Below are positions 22,598 to 32,266 of a stretch of DNA of 64,000 nt, in pieces. Every line of letters begins with the position of its first letter. The stretch's first letter is position 1. The notes under the pieces are model-generated. The model ran no database searches, was not told the origin of the DNA, and saw nothing but the letters and a program-made list of their open reading frames with translations. This DNA is from Acidobacteriota bacterium (lineage in GTDB: Bacteria > Acidobacteriota > Blastocatellia > RBC074). Where the stretch lies: assembly GCA_016710075.1 (NCBI GenBank), contig JADJLO010000023.1:62001-126000 (forward strand). The letters are read 5' to 3'. The translations under genes and the position numbers were made by a program.

Positions 22598-24592
22598 ATG
22601 AGTGAATCCCGCAAAAAAATCCTGTTGATAGAAGATGAACCGGACGCGACCGAGATCATTACCGGCCTGCTCAAATCGGGCGAAGATCAGTTCATCGTCG
22701 AATGTTCGGACCGGCTCAAGACGGGGCTCGAACGACTCAGCAAGGATGATATCGATCTGGTGCTGCTTGATCTGACGCTTCCTGACAGCAGAAGCCTCGA
22801 TACGTTGCAGAGCGTCCAGGAACAGGCCCCCGATTGCCCGATAGTGGTATTGACAGGAACAAATGACGAGTCGCTGGCGCTGCAGGCGGTCAAGATCGGC
22901 GCTCAGGACTATGTATTAAAAAGCGATCTGACTCGTCAGCATCTGATGCGTTCGATCAGATACGCCCTCGAACGCCACCATTCCGAATCCATACTGAAAG
23001 ACAACGAGAAGCGTTTCAGAGCATTATTCGAAAACAGCTGGGATGGGGTCGTGCTCAAATCTGTCGATGGCCTGATTCGATATGCGAGCCCAGCCATCAC
23101 CAGAATTCTCGGGTATGCCATCGATCAGTTCGTCGGGACCAATTCATTCGAGTATCTGCATCCCGATGACCGGCCGGTGGTCGAAAGAGTGATGAGCAGG
23201 CTGATCGGTCAACCCGGTTCGAATGTGACCACTCAATTTCGATTTGCCCACAAGGACGGATCGTGGCGATGGGTTGAATGCACGACAACCAACCGGCTGC
23301 ACGATCCAAGCGTGGGCTCAGTTGGCTGCAATATCAGAGACATCACCGAGAATAAACTCGCCGAACAGACTCTGCGAAAGAGAGAGGAGTTCTTCCGGGC
23401 GCTGATCGAGAACAGTTGGGAGGGTGTCCTGCTCCTTTCAAATACCGGCGAAATAAAATATTCCAGTCCGTCGACAGAAAGGATCCTCGGTCGTCCCGGG
23501 GATGAAATGGTCCGGGCAAACGCATTCAATTACATGCACACTGACGACCTCGAAAGGGTGCAACACAAATTTCAGATGCTCATGGCGAGCCCTGACCAGA
23601 CGCTGACAGAGGAATTTCGCTACCGCCATCTTGACGGCACCTGGCGATGGATAGAATCGTACGGCACCAACCTTCTCGATACTCCGAGCGTTCAGGCAAT
23701 TGTGGTCAACTATCGAGACATCACCGAGAGAAAAACCAATGAGGTCGCGCTTCGCAATGCGAGGGATACGCTCGAACAGCGCGTCGAGGAGCGCACCACC
23801 GAACTCGTCACCCTCAACGCCTCGTTGACGGAACAGATCGTGGAGCGAACCCGCGCCGAAAAGGAGCTGCAGGAACGCAACCAGCGTCTCGCCTCCCTTT
23901 ATGAAGAAGTTTCCGAGCAGCGCAAGCAGCTTCAAAGCCTCTCGCATAGGCTGGTTGAAGTCCAGGAACAGGAGCGTCGCGACATCGCCCGTGAGCTGCA
24001 CGACGAAGTCGGTCAGGTGCTCACAGGGCTGAAGATGAACCTTGAGCTGATCAGACGCGCAAGCAGTGAGTCGTCAGAAGCTCACCGGGCAAGTTTCGAT
24101 CAGGCAATGACTCAATTGAACGATCTGGTCTCGAACGTCCGCAATCTTTCATTGAATCTGCGCCCGGCAATGCTTGATGATCTTGGATTGCTGCCTGCCC
24201 TGCTCTGGCAGTTTGATCGCTTTTCGGCTCAGACTGAAATCAGGGTCAAGTTCAAACACTCCGGCATTGACAGAAGATTCGAGTCCCGAATAGAAACCGC
24301 GATCTATCGCATTGTTCAGGAAGCGCTGACCAACGTAGCCAGACACACCACGGTCAAGGAGACTTCCGTGCTACTCTGGGCGACCAACGAGAAGATTCAT
24401 GTTCAAATAGAAGATAATGGAAACGGTTTCAATCCCGAGTCCGTTCTCGGCGACTGGAAATCGAGCGGACTCACAGGCATGCGCGAACGGGCAGCATTAC
24501 TCGGGGGCAGGCTGATCATTGAGTCATGGCCTGAAACCGGCACAACTATCACGGCGGAGCTGCCTGTTGAAATTCGCCTGTCGCAGAAATAA
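22598..24592 (+). CDS. Receiver-PAS-PAS-histidine kinase (NarL-type HisKA_3)
   Basis: 664-residue cytoplasmic signalling protein. Order: response-regulator receiver domain at residues about 5-125 with phospho-acceptor D58 (LLDLTLPDS) and the conserved lysine in YVLKSDL; PAS at about 140-255 and PAS at about 270-385, both ending in RDITE; a coiled coil (residues about 385-455); a HisKA_3 domain with phospho-acceptor H468 in RRDIARELHDEVGQ; and an HATPase with EDNGNGF and GLTGMRERA. No transmembrane segment. The N-terminal receiver suggests it is the target of another kinase. No NarL-type output regulator lies next to it in this window. Confidence 0.92.
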   Translation: MSESRKKILLIEDEPDATEIITGLLKSGEDQFIVECSDRLKTGLERLSKDDIDLVLLDLTLPDSRSLDTLQSVQEQAPDCPIVVLTGTNDESLALQAVKIGAQDYVLKSDLTRQHLMRSIRYALERHHSESILKDNEKRFRALFENSWDGVVLKSVDGLIRYASPAITRILGYAIDQFVGTNSFEYLHPDDRPVVERVMSRLIGQPGSNVTTQFRFAHKDGSWRWVECTTTNRLHDPSVGSVGCNIRDITENKLAEQTLRKREEFFRALIENSWEGVLLLSNTGEIKYSSPSTERILGRPGDEMVRANAFNYMHTDDLERVQHKFQMLMASPDQTLTEEFRYRHLDGTWRWIESYGTNLLDTPSVQAIVVNYRDITERKTNEVALRNARDTLEQRVEERTTELVTLNASLTEQIVERTRAEKELQERNQRLASLYEEVSEQRKQLQSLSHRLVEVQEQERRDIARELHDEVGQVLTGLKMNLELIRRASSESSEAHRASFDQAMTQLNDLVSNVRNLSLNLRPAMLDDLGLLPALLWQFDRFSAQTEIRVKFKHSGIDRRFESRIETAIYRIVQEALTNVARHTTVKETSVLLWATNEKIHVQIEDNGNGFNPESVLGDWKSSGLTGMRERAALLGGRLIIESWPETGTTITAELPVEIRLSQK

Positions 24593-24610
24593 CCCACGCT
24601 GAAGTGTCCG

Positions 24611-25764
24611 ATGAAAAAGCAAGACGACCAAAAATTCGTGAATCGACCCATCGAAGAGCTCTCAGACGAGCAGACCGCTCCGGCTCCATCCCCTGACGAA
24701 CTTGCCTTATGGGGCTGGAATGATTTCTTCTCCGCCAATTTTCGCGAGTTCTCCAAACATGGGATGATCCCCGGAAGGGTCTCCACCGAGTTCAATAAAT
24801 TCTACAAAGTCCAGACATCCGAAGGTGAAAAGCTTGCCGAGATAGCGGGCAGGATGAAGCATGAGGCTCAAAGCCGGTCCGAGCTGCCGGCCGTGGGAGA
24901 CTGGGTGGCGCTGCGATTAAACAAAACCAGAGATAGCGCCGTCATTCACGCGCTGCTGCCGAGGCGAAGCCGATTTGCCAGAAAATCAAAAGGCTCAAAG
25001 ACCGAAGAGCAGATCGTCGGCGCCAACATCGACACCGTCTTTCTCGTGACCTCCTCAATCAGGATTTCAATCCGCGCCGCATTGAAAGATACCTGGCAGT
25101 GGTCTGGGAAAGCGGGGCGACACCTGTCGTGCTGCTCACCAAAACCGATCTCTGCGAGGATGTCACTGAGAAGACCGCAATCATGCTGGAAACAGCCAGA
25201 GGCGTCGAGGTCCATCCTGTCTGCGCAATCAAAGACGAGGGTCTGGACGCCCTTCAAAAATATTTCGTCAGCGGACAGACCGTGGCTCTGATCGGCTCTT
25301 CAGGCGTGGGCAAATCCACTATCATCAACCGGCTCATCGGTTCGGAAAAACAGAAAGTCCTGGAGGTTCGCGAACACGACGACCGCGGGATGCATACCAC
25401 CCGTCACCGCGAACTCATCCTGCTTCCCGCCGGCGGCATTGTTCTGGATACACCCGGCATGCGCGAATTCCAGCTCTGGGGAGCCGATGACGGCATCGAA
25501 ACAACTTTCGACGATATTGAAGTTCTGGCCGCTCATTGCCAGTTCACGAACTGCAAACATCAGACCGAGCCCCGCTGTGCCGTTCGCGATGCTCTTAAAT
25601 CAGGCACACTGGCAGCCGAACGATTCCAGAACTACCTCAAACTTCAGCAGGAACTCAGCTTCCTCGCCAGGCGCCAGGACCACTTCGCTCAAAAACAGGA
25701 ACAGAACCGCTGGAAGAAACTCTCCCGCCTCGCCGAGGAACGCGCAAAGGCCAAGCGGAAATAA
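24611..25764 (+). CDS. rsgA: Ribosome small subunit-dependent GTPase A, frameshifted
   Basis: Circularly permuted GTPase that helps late 30S maturation. The first frame holds the N-terminal OB-fold (LPAVGDWVALR, RRSRFARKSKG) and ends after NIDTVFLVTS. The second carries TKTDLCED (G4), SSGVGKSTIINRL (G1), DTPGMREF (G3) and the zinc site CQFTNCKHQTEPRC. Adding one C to the CC at about 25049 joins them as VTSLNQDFNPRRIERYL, restoring a protein of about 385 residues. The start at 24611 lies 16 bp after the histidine kinase stop, so the two may share a transcript. Confidence 0.92.
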
Positions 25765-25931
25765 GGCAAAATCCAATCTCCTGAAACCGGAGCCCAAAAA
25801 AAATAAAAAGCGCGAAAATCTCATCGATCTTCGCACCTTCCTATGTTGTGAATTACTGTCGGGACCTGGGGCTGTTTGCACGGGGGGTTCCGCACGGCCG
25901 GATATCAACCGCGCGGAACAGAAACTGTTGA

Positions 25932-26297
25932 TTATCTGACGGCCACTACGATCTCGTTTTTACGAACCAGCCGGAGCTGAGTCTGAGCCGCATTGGCTGC
26001 AACCTCGGGATTGTTTCTAATGCGATCGGTCTTTTCCCTGATCTGCTGGTTGATACCCTTTGCATTTTCAACGCGCATCTTTGTGATATTGAGCGAATTC
26101 ATCGCTTCGCGCTCCTGCTCAAAGGATCTGACAAGCACGGATACCGACAGCGCGGAAATCGTGAGGACGATCATCGCCAGCCAGACAAAATTGGGGATTC
26201 TGGGAATCCACCAGAAAAGGCGAATGTTTGTGATAGTCGGAGCATAGGCAACGGCTGCGACGGTTCTAGTTGAGTACGAATTTGCTTCCCGTTTCAA
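25932..26297 (-). CDS. FtsB/DivIC-like septum formation initiator protein
   Basis: 121 residues with a single membrane helix (FVWLAMIVLTISALSVSVLV, about residues 37-56) followed by a coiled-coil segment rich in Glu, Asn, Gln and Arg (EREAMNSLNITKMRVENAKGI, continuing in that style). This layout matches the FtsL/FtsB/DivIC group, which links the divisome to septal peptidoglycan synthesis. The start overlaps the end of the phosphohexomutase gene by 32 bp, so they are probably co-transcribed. The family is weakly conserved, so the assignment rests on architecture. Confidence 0.65.
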   Translation of the reverse strand: MKREANSYSTRTVAAVAYAPTITNIRLFWWIPRIPNFVWLAMIVLTISALSVSVLVRSFEQEREAMNSLNITKMRVENAKGINQQIREKTDRIRNNPEVAANAAQTQLRLVRKNEIVVAVR

Positions 26298-27672
26298 GCA
26301 ACACCTCCAGGTCTTTCTTTGTATTGGTTTCTGCGTAACATCTGACTACGGGTTCAGTGCCCGACATTCTCAACAACAGCCATGAGCCATCATCAAAAAT
26401 GTATTTGACTCCATCAACCCTGTTAACTGCTGCGAGCTTTCTTCCGCCGATAGAATCGGGAGGATCGGCGGCAAGCCTCTGCTGGAGCCTCTCTTTGACA
26501 TCCTGCGTCAGCTTGATTCCCACGCGCTCGCTGTAAAGCGTCCCGACTTTTCTGAAAATTTCATCGAGCATCTCTCTCAGGCTGCATCCACGCGCAGCCA
26601 CCATCTCGACCACCAGCAGGCAGGCGAGTATCCCGTCCTTCTCCGGCAGATGTCCCTTGATGCTCAACCCGGCACTCTCTTCACCGCCAAGAATTATCTT
26701 GTCTTCATTGATCAGCTCGCCGATGAATTTGAATCCGACCGGAGTCTCGTAAACCTGACGGCCGTGAATTGCGGCCACTTTGTCAACCAGATGCGTCGTC
26801 GCAACGCTGCGCGCGACTCCACCCGTCCAACCCGGCCTCGACTCGCAGAGATAATCGATCACCAGTGCTAGTATGTGATTAGCCGACATAAACGACCCGT
26901 CAGAATCCAGAAACCCGAATCTGTCTGCATCTCCATCGGTTGAAATCCCCAGCGCCAGCTTCTTGTCAATCACCAGCGCCTTCATCTCGCTCAGGTTCTT
27001 CTCGGAAGGCTCCGGACTGTGACCGCCGAAAAGCACGTCTCTGAAATCGTGAACGGTCGAGACCTCACAACCATTCCTTCTCAACACCTCATCCAGATAT
27101 CCTCGACCTGTTCCCCAAAGCGGGTCATACGCCAGCTTCAACTTTCCGGATGCTATCTTCGAAAAATCGATCTTGGAAGCGAGGTCGCCGAGATAATCTT
27201 CACGCGGATCGAGCTCAATCGGATCTGTCGCCGGCCCTGAAACTTCAACGCTTGCAGATCCTGACATCAACTCGCCAATCCTCTGCTCGATCCTGGCCGT
27301 CACTTCAGGAAGCGCCGGCGCTCCATCAGATGTCGAGAACTTCATTCCATTGTATTGCGGAGGATTATGACTCGCCGTGAAATTGATCCCGCCACGCGCC
27401 TTCTTCGTCCTGATCGCATATGAAATCGTCGGCGTCGGCGTGTCGCGATTCGTCAAATATGATTCGAAACCCAACTCCGCAAGCTGCGCCGCACACTCCG
27501 CCGCAAATCTCTCACTCAGGAATCTCGTGTCATAACCTGTAATAAAGCTTCCACCAGGTCCTTCTTCGTTCAATACCGAAGCTATCGCGCGCGTCACCAA
27601 CCGAACATTAGCCATCGTGAATTCATCGGCTATGATCGCTCGCCACCCTGATGTGCCGAAAGTTATCCCCAT
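26266..27672 (-). CDS. Phosphoglucomutase/phosphomannomutase family protein
   Basis: Alpha-D-phosphohexomutase of 468 residues, interconverting hexose 1- and 6-phosphates for cell-wall, LPS or glycan precursors. Motifs in order: FGTSGWRAIIADEF, the phosphoserine loop FTASHNPPQYNGMK, the Mg site STDGDADRFGF, the sugar-binding GGEESAGL and the phosphate-binding RMSGTEPVVR. Closest in style to ManB/GlmM-like bacterial enzymes, but the preferred sugar cannot be assigned. A paralogue of about the same length lies at 49-50.6 kb. It is followed by the FtsB-like gene. Confidence 0.92.
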   Translation of the reverse strand: MGITFGTSGWRAIIADEFTMANVRLVTRAIASVLNEEGPGGSFITGYDTRFLSERFAAECAAQLAELGFESYLTNRDTPTPTISYAIRTKKARGGINFTASHNPPQYNGMKFSTSDGAPALPEVTARIEQRIGELMSGSASVEVSGPATDPIELDPREDYLGDLASKIDFSKIASGKLKLAYDPLWGTGRGYLDEVLRRNGCEVSTVHDFRDVLFGGHSPEPSEKNLSEMKALVIDKKLALGISTDGDADRFGFLDSDGSFMSANHILALVIDYLCESRPGWTGGVARSVATTHLVDKVAAIHGRQVYETPVGFKFIGELINEDKIILGGEESAGLSIKGHLPEKDGILACLLVVEMVAARGCSLREMLDEIFRKVGTLYSERVGIKLTQDVKERLQQRLAADPPDSIGGRKLAAVNRVDGVKYIFDDGSWLLLRMSGTEPVVRCYAETNTKKDLEVLLETGSKFVLN

Positions 27673-28095
27673 GGGATCCTCGCCTTTTGCCCAGGCTCGA
27701 AACCGCCAGCCTATTTTTTGGATTTTTGCTTTTGCCGTAAGACCAGGCCACTTGAACCTTTTTCCCTGTCCTTACTGCTCTGATGATGCTCTTCTCTCGT
27801 AATACAGGCGCAAGATAGCACGACTCAAAATGGCTGTAAAGTCTTTTTTTTCAACAGTTTCACCGATGCAACTTAATAAACGGTCTAAGCGTTTAAACAA
27901 ATCTTTATTAAGCATTTGCAGAGTCGGTTATTAATCATCCGAATTTTCAAAAAAAACACACTATATTGTGTTCAATCAGAATATCGAGCGGATTAATGAT
28001 CTCATCGATCCCGGATGAATTCTAAGAAATCCGGCTGCAAATTTTAATTTATCGTTTTATCTGTGAGATTAATAATACGGCGGGAATGAAACAGC

Positions 28096-28135
28096 AAAGC
28101 CGCCGGATCAACTGACTGATCGGGCGGCTTTAAAA
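28096..28135 (-). terminator. Strong hairpin downstream of carD
   Basis: AAAGCCGCC (28096-28104) and GGCGGCTTT (28123-28131) with an inner GATCA/TGATC stem and a 6-nt loop. It is 30 bp past the carD stop codon and would work on either strand, though the T-run is short. The rest of 27673-28162 is AT-rich with no gene seen. Confidence 0.7.
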
Positions 28136-28162
28136 TGCTGCAATAAAAGCGCTTAGACGATA

Positions 28163-28678
28163 TTAAGCTGCCATTTTCCTGGGGCGTGTCTTTTTACCTG
28201 CCAAAGCATTGTCGATCATCTCTTCGACTTCTTCGACGGTGAGCTTGGTGACGTGGGCGATCTCTTTGATGATGAGGTGACGCGCTTTGGACATGGTCTG
28301 CTGCTCTTCCGGGGATAAAGTCTTTCCGCGGCTCAATTTGGACATAGTCTTGAGTGAATCCGCGACTTCATAGATTTCGCCGGAAGCGATACGCTCAGCA
28401 TTCCTTGCATTTCTCTTGCGATGATCGCTGGCAACCTCTATGTCCTTGCCAAGAAACTTCATTAATTTGGGGATATCTTCTTTATCTATAAGCTTGCGTA
28501 CACCAACCTCGGCAGCTTTGGCCACCGGAACGAGGATGGTCGTGCTGTCCAGTGAATCGACAGGCTTGAGCTGATAGAGTTTAACGGTGGCTTCTCCGAC
28601 AGAGTGATCAATAATCCCCGATACCCTGCAGATCCCCAGTCTTGGATAAATTACCTTGTTGCCTTCTCTGAAAGTCAA
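28163..28678 (-). CDS. CarD/CdnL-family RNA polymerase-binding regulator
   Basis: CarD-like protein that binds the RNA polymerase beta subunit and stabilises open promoter complexes, often at rRNA genes. It starts with the RNAP-interaction Tudor-like domain (REGNKVIYPRLGICRVSGI, residues about 4-22) and has a helical C-terminal DNA-binding part ending in a Lys/Arg tail. I placed the start at a TTG (28678), because AGGAGA lies 6 bp upstream and the family homology begins exactly there. The open frame extends 50 residues further, but that stretch is made of 13-bp direct repeats and is Trp-rich junk. About 171 residues, normal length. Confidence 0.88.
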   Translation of the reverse strand: MTFREGNKVIYPRLGICRVSGIIDHSVGEATVKLYQLKPVDSLDSTTILVPVAKAAEVGVRKLIDKEDIPKLMKFLGKDIEVASDHRKRNARNAERIASGEIYEVADSLKTMSKLSRGKTLSPEEQQTMSKARHLIIKEIAHVTKLTVEEVEEMIDNALAGKKTRPRKMAA

Positions 28679-28699
28679 AGCTGTTCTCCTATCTAATCT

Positions 28700-28764
28700 A
28701 ACCAGAATGTCCAACCAGAATGTCCAACCAGAATGTCCAACCAGAATTTCCGACCAGGATGTCC
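28700..28764. repeat. Five 13-bp direct repeats upstream of carD
   Basis: Tandem AACCAGAATGTCC at 28700, 28713 and 28726 (perfect), 28739 (one change) and 28752 (two changes). On the carD strand this is GGACATTCTGGTT. The array sits 22-86 bp upstream of the TTG start, in the 5' leader or promoter. Confidence 0.93.
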
Positions 28765-28925
28765 AAAAAGTCCCAGAAAGTTGACGCAGTATAGCATAAA
28801 TCCCCACTTTTTGGCCGGGGTGGGTCAAATTTTCCTAGAAATTACTTTAAGTACGCATTCTAATGATCGACAAAGAGACCATAGAAAGCGTATTAAGCAC
28901 AGCTTTGGCTTACAGTTACGGGAAG

Positions 28926-31310
28926 TCAGTATCTTCTTCGCTGTCCAATTGTATTAGTTCCGAACGTTGCGATGCCTTTGAGGGTGAATGAAAACAGGAT
29001 TCTGTTCTCATTTCTGAAACCGGCATTGAAAGTGACGTTTTGGATATTGAGGCTGCAGCAGTCCCAGGCCCAGCCGACTGTGGAAGTGAAGTTGATCAGG
29101 CGAGTGTCGCGAGGAAGGCCATTAAACTGTTTATCACGAAAATCGTAGCTGATGGTGAATCCGCCGTAAGGTCCGCTGGTCGGAGTGCCGAGGAAGGCGG
29201 CAATATCCATCTGATTGCCGGGGAGAGTGGCCGGATCGAATTTAAACTGATCGACGGCGATTCGTCTGGTGTAATACCACGACTGGCTGACTGAAATTAT
29301 TCCTTTGGTGACACCGGCCCCCACAATGAAATCGCGTAAGTCGTGAAATCTGGTGTCGTAGTTCAATCGGACATCGGCAAACAGGGATTGAGTCGGTCTG
29401 AGCCGGGCTCTGACATTGAGCGGCGATAAATTCCTTCTGATTCCGCCGAAAGCGAATCCTGAAAGAGTGTTTATTGGAAGGAATTGATTTCTGACGCCTT
29501 CTTCGAGAGCCCCGCCAAAGGTCGGATCGAAGAAATATTTCTGCATGACGGTGATATTGAGCAATTCATGGGGCTGAGTGCCGGTGCCTTCCGGGTTGGG
29601 CTTGCGAACCAGAAAGCTGTTGCTGACGCCGTAGCTCAATTCGTTGGTCTCGGCGATGGTATCCCGTTCATCCACCCTCAGGGTCCGATTGAATTCATCT
29701 ATTCCGGCGACACGCCTGTATTCGACAAATGGTTCGATGATGTGTTTGAACCAGGGCTGCCCATCCCTGTGCCGGAATATTCTGGCCAGCGCCGGGGCTC
29801 TCAGATCAAGATTGAGATCCACATAGTTCCTGAAAAGGTTGGCTCCCGTAACCTGGCGCTTCACCGGATCGATGCTGTCGCTGTAAAAAGTCGAACGCAA
29901 CTCGACGGCCGGCGTCAGTGTAAATCCACCAAACGATTTGAGCGGAAAAGTAAGGCGCGGCGAGAAATCTGCCCTTTGAACTATCGAGGGGGTCTTGAGA
30001 TTCACTTCGTTGCCTGTCGCCTCGTTTCGTCTGACGCCTTCAAGCGCGGCTCCGAATGAAAAATAGGCCGGGAAGGAATCCGCGATCCTGGTGCTTCGCT
30101 GAGAGATCTCTATGCTGGGCAACCTGCGGACTTTGACCACCTGATTGCCGATGAATGAGCTCTGTTCGCCAAAGAACGCATTGAAACTAAGCGATCGCCA
30201 GTTCTTGTTCAGATAGAAGATAGATCTCTCTTCAGGCGAGATGGCCGTCAGCACGTTCTCTGCAAAGACCTGCCTGAAGGTGAACGAAGAGGTGATGTTG
30301 ACGTCGGCCACGGCCATAAAACCGTTCTTGAAATACTGAACCGCGTCGGCATAAAAGCTGCTGCCGCCCTGATTTTCGCCCTTATCCCCGAACAACCTAT
30401 CGAAAACCAGAAACGATCCGAAAGCGATCCGCGAGTTCTCGTTCGGCTTTGCGCGAAAATCGAATCCGAGTCCGATGCCTCGCTTGCTGAAGATATCCGT
30501 CCGGACAAGCAGATCCGCGCTCCTGCCCAGAGTCTGGTAGTAGGCCATATGCAGTGTCCGACCTTTGATATTGGACGATCCGGAACTGGGCAAAAGAAAC
30601 CCCGATGAGCGATCCTTTTTGCTGATCGAAAGCGAGGCATATGGCAGGTAAAGCACCGGAATATTTCTGATCCGGAAGAGAGCGTTATAAACGTTGGCTC
30701 GGTGGTCGAGCCTGATCCTGGCCCTCTTCGCGGTGAAGCTCCATTTGGGCACCTCCTCCTGGCAGGCTGTCAGGGATGCGTTCTCCAGATTGTAGGTGTC
30801 CTCGCCGGTCTTGTCGGCTCTGAGCGCATCAATGATCACCACCGTCCCGTCAGGCGTGCGGTTGGTGAAGGCTGTGGCAGTGAAGATCGAACCTTTCTTC
30901 GTTCTCGCGTTGAGCTCTATCTTCTCACCTGCAATTCGCTGACCCTGCTGCTCGAAAAATACATTCCCTTCGGCCAGCAAATCATCGGTGACTTTGTTGA
31001 AGGTGGCCCGATCGGCGATCAACAGGATATCGCCGTATGTCACCTGCACGTTCCCTGTCAGAATGATGACATCTCCCTGGGCTTCCTGCTTGTCCGAGAA
31101 GAAGACAACCTCTTCTGACTTGCCCGGCTCGACCTGCGCGATTATCGAAATCTGCTGGCTGTTGACCTGACGCAGCGATTTCTTCTGATCCTCGGCCACG
31201 CCAATAGGATTCTCCACCTTCTTCTCTATTTTTTCCTGCTGTGCTGAGACGGTGATGAAACAGAAGAGGATTACTCCGAGGCAGCTTAAGTGGCGATAAA
31301 AAAATTGCAT
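28926..31310 (-). CDS. lptD: LPS-assembly protein LptD
   Basis: Outer-membrane protein that inserts lipopolysaccharide into the outer leaflet. 794 residues with a signal peptide (GVILFCFITVSAQ), an OstA/LptA-like jellyroll (residues about 75-140: AQGDVIILTGNVQVTYGD, LLIADRATFN) and the LptD beta-barrel (PVLYLPYASL, SGFLLPSSGSSNIKGR, many alternating strands to the end). It shows that the organism has an LPS-bearing outer membrane. Upstream on the same strand is the small zinc-finger gene, 20 bp away. Confidence 0.93.
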   Translation of the reverse strand: MQFFYRHLSCLGVILFCFITVSAQQEKIEKKVENPIGVAEDQKKSLRQVNSQQISIIAQVEPGKSEEVVFFSDKQEAQGDVIILTGNVQVTYGDILLIADRATFNKVTDDLLAEGNVFFEQQGQRIAGEKIELNARTKKGSIFTATAFTNRTPDGTVVIIDALRADKTGEDTYNLENASLTACQEEVPKWSFTAKRARIRLDHRANVYNALFRIRNIPVLYLPYASLSISKKDRSSGFLLPSSGSSNIKGRTLHMAYYQTLGRSADLLVRTDIFSKRGIGLGFDFRAKPNENSRIAFGSFLVFDRLFGDKGENQGGSSFYADAVQYFKNGFMAVADVNITSSFTFRQVFAENVLTAISPEERSIFYLNKNWRSLSFNAFFGEQSSFIGNQVVKVRRLPSIEISQRSTRIADSFPAYFSFGAALEGVRRNEATGNEVNLKTPSIVQRADFSPRLTFPLKSFGGFTLTPAVELRSTFYSDSIDPVKRQVTGANLFRNYVDLNLDLRAPALARIFRHRDGQPWFKHIIEPFVEYRRVAGIDEFNRTLRVDERDTIAETNELSYGVSNSFLVRKPNPEGTGTQPHELLNITVMQKYFFDPTFGGALEEGVRNQFLPINTLSGFAFGGIRRNLSPLNVRARLRPTQSLFADVRLNYDTRFHDLRDFIVGAGVTKGIISVSQSWYYTRRIAVDQFKFDPATLPGNQMDIAAFLGTPTSGPYGGFTISYDFRDKQFNGLPRDTRLINFTSTVGWAWDCCSLNIQNVTFNAGFRNENRILFSFTLKGIATFGTNTIGQRRRY

Positions 31311-31330
31311 GGAAAGTTTGATGGGAGAAT

Positions 31331-31789
31331 TCAGCGCCTTGAACCGACTGTCGCCCGAAGGATTCTGTCGTATAGTTCCTCGGGAACTTCGACAATCTCC
31401 TGTTCGTCGAGAGATTCCCGAACACCTTCAACCAGACGCCGGCAACTGTCACAAATCGCAAAGTGATCGTTGAAGATCTTCTCGTGCGAGCTGTCGACAA
31501 TTCCCTCGAAGTAATCGGAGATAAGCGCATCGAGAGTCCTGCAACTGAGCATCTCGCCAACCGTTGTGGCATTGACTATCCTGTGCTCGACTTCGGTAAA
31601 CAGTGCGATCTCGCGCATCTGCGATTCCTTGAGATTATGACTGGCGTCGATCGCATCGCGCACATCATCGAAGAGATAGTGACATTCACGGCAGGCGAGC
31701 AGGTGCTCGCAGAAACTCCTGCGAACAGGACGCTCCAGTCCACAATCCAGATAATCGCTGATCAATTCTTCAAATTGTGCGCATTCCAT
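31331..31789 (-). CDS. Double zinc-finger (anti-sigma-like) protein
   Basis: About 152 residues built of two similar halves, each like the N-terminal zinc finger of anti-sigma factors (zf-HC2): CAQFEELISDYLD...FCEHLLACREC and CRTLDALISDYFEG...FNDHFAICDSC. The H-x3-C-x2-C ends are preserved in both. No membrane helix and no ECF sigma gene lies next to it, so it may be a soluble regulator. I prefer the ATG at 31789 (MECAQFEE), since the homology begins there; the ATG at 31807 is also possible. It precedes lptD closely. Confidence 0.7.
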   Translation of the reverse strand: MECAQFEELISDYLDCGLERPVRRSFCEHLLACRECHYLFDDVRDAIDASHNLKESQMREIALFTEVEHRIVNATTVGEMLSCRTLDALISDYFEGIVDSSHEKIFNDHFAICDSCRRLVEGVRESLDEQEIVEVPEELYDRILRATVGSRR

Positions 31790-31902
31790 AATCCAGCCCC
31801 GAACCAATGGTGAGATTCAGATTCAACGTCCGGATTGTAGTTGGGCACACCCATTATTTCAAGCCCCGACTTTCTCAAGGAAAGATCGGATGGATTTATC
31901 AT
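31762..31902 (-). CDS. Possible 46-residue small protein
   Basis: Short frame starting MINPSDLSLRKSG with GAGG 8 bp before the ATG, ending inside the start of the zinc-finger gene. No known family. Supported only by its ribosome site and position; it may be a leader peptide or chance. Confidence 0.25.
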   Translation of the reverse strand: MINPSDLSLRKSGLEIMGVPNYNPDVESESHHWFGAGLWNAHNLKN

Positions 31903-32008
31903 GGCGCAATCCTCGCTTTGACACAGAGGCCCGGCATTCATATCATCAGGCGTTAAGAATTCTCGGACTATCATTCATATCACGCATATCACGGAGGTCT
32001 CACAGAAT

Positions 32009-32233
32009 ATGTCAGTATACGACAGCAAGGAATTGATGAGTTTCAAAGGGGCGGCGCGCGAATACGATGTCCCGGTTGCGACGCTGGAGCTGGCGGCCGG
32101 TCAGGGCGCGCTCAGAGTCATCGATCAGGAAGGAGCGCGCTGGCTGCTGCGCCAGGACGTCGAACAGTTCGTCAAGCGAACGATCAAGCGCGGAGAGGGC
32201 AACCGGGTTGTCACCAGAATCAATCCGATATAA
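32009..32233 (+). CDS. Small excisionase-like HTH protein
   Basis: 74 residues. The sequence FKGAAREYDVPVATLELAAGQGALRVIDQEGARWLLRQDVEQFV matches the style of helix-turn-helix 17/excisionase domains, where a short HTH is followed by a wing that ends in a residue-binding DVEQFV segment. GGAGG lies 12 bp before the ATG. It sits 33 bp upstream of the aminotransferase on the same strand, so the two may be co-transcribed. DNA target unknown. Confidence 0.65.
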   Translation: MSVYDSKELMSFKGAAREYDVPVATLELAAGQGALRVIDQEGARWLLRQDVEQFVKRTIKRGEGNRVVTRINPI

Positions 32234-32266
32234 TCGACGTAAGAGCCAATTACTTAAATTTAAATC

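Noticed and set aside
28679..28828. 50-residue N-terminal extension of CarD
   Set aside because: Encoded by the 13-bp direct repeats, Trp-rich and not family-like; the TTG at 28678 has a good ribosome site.
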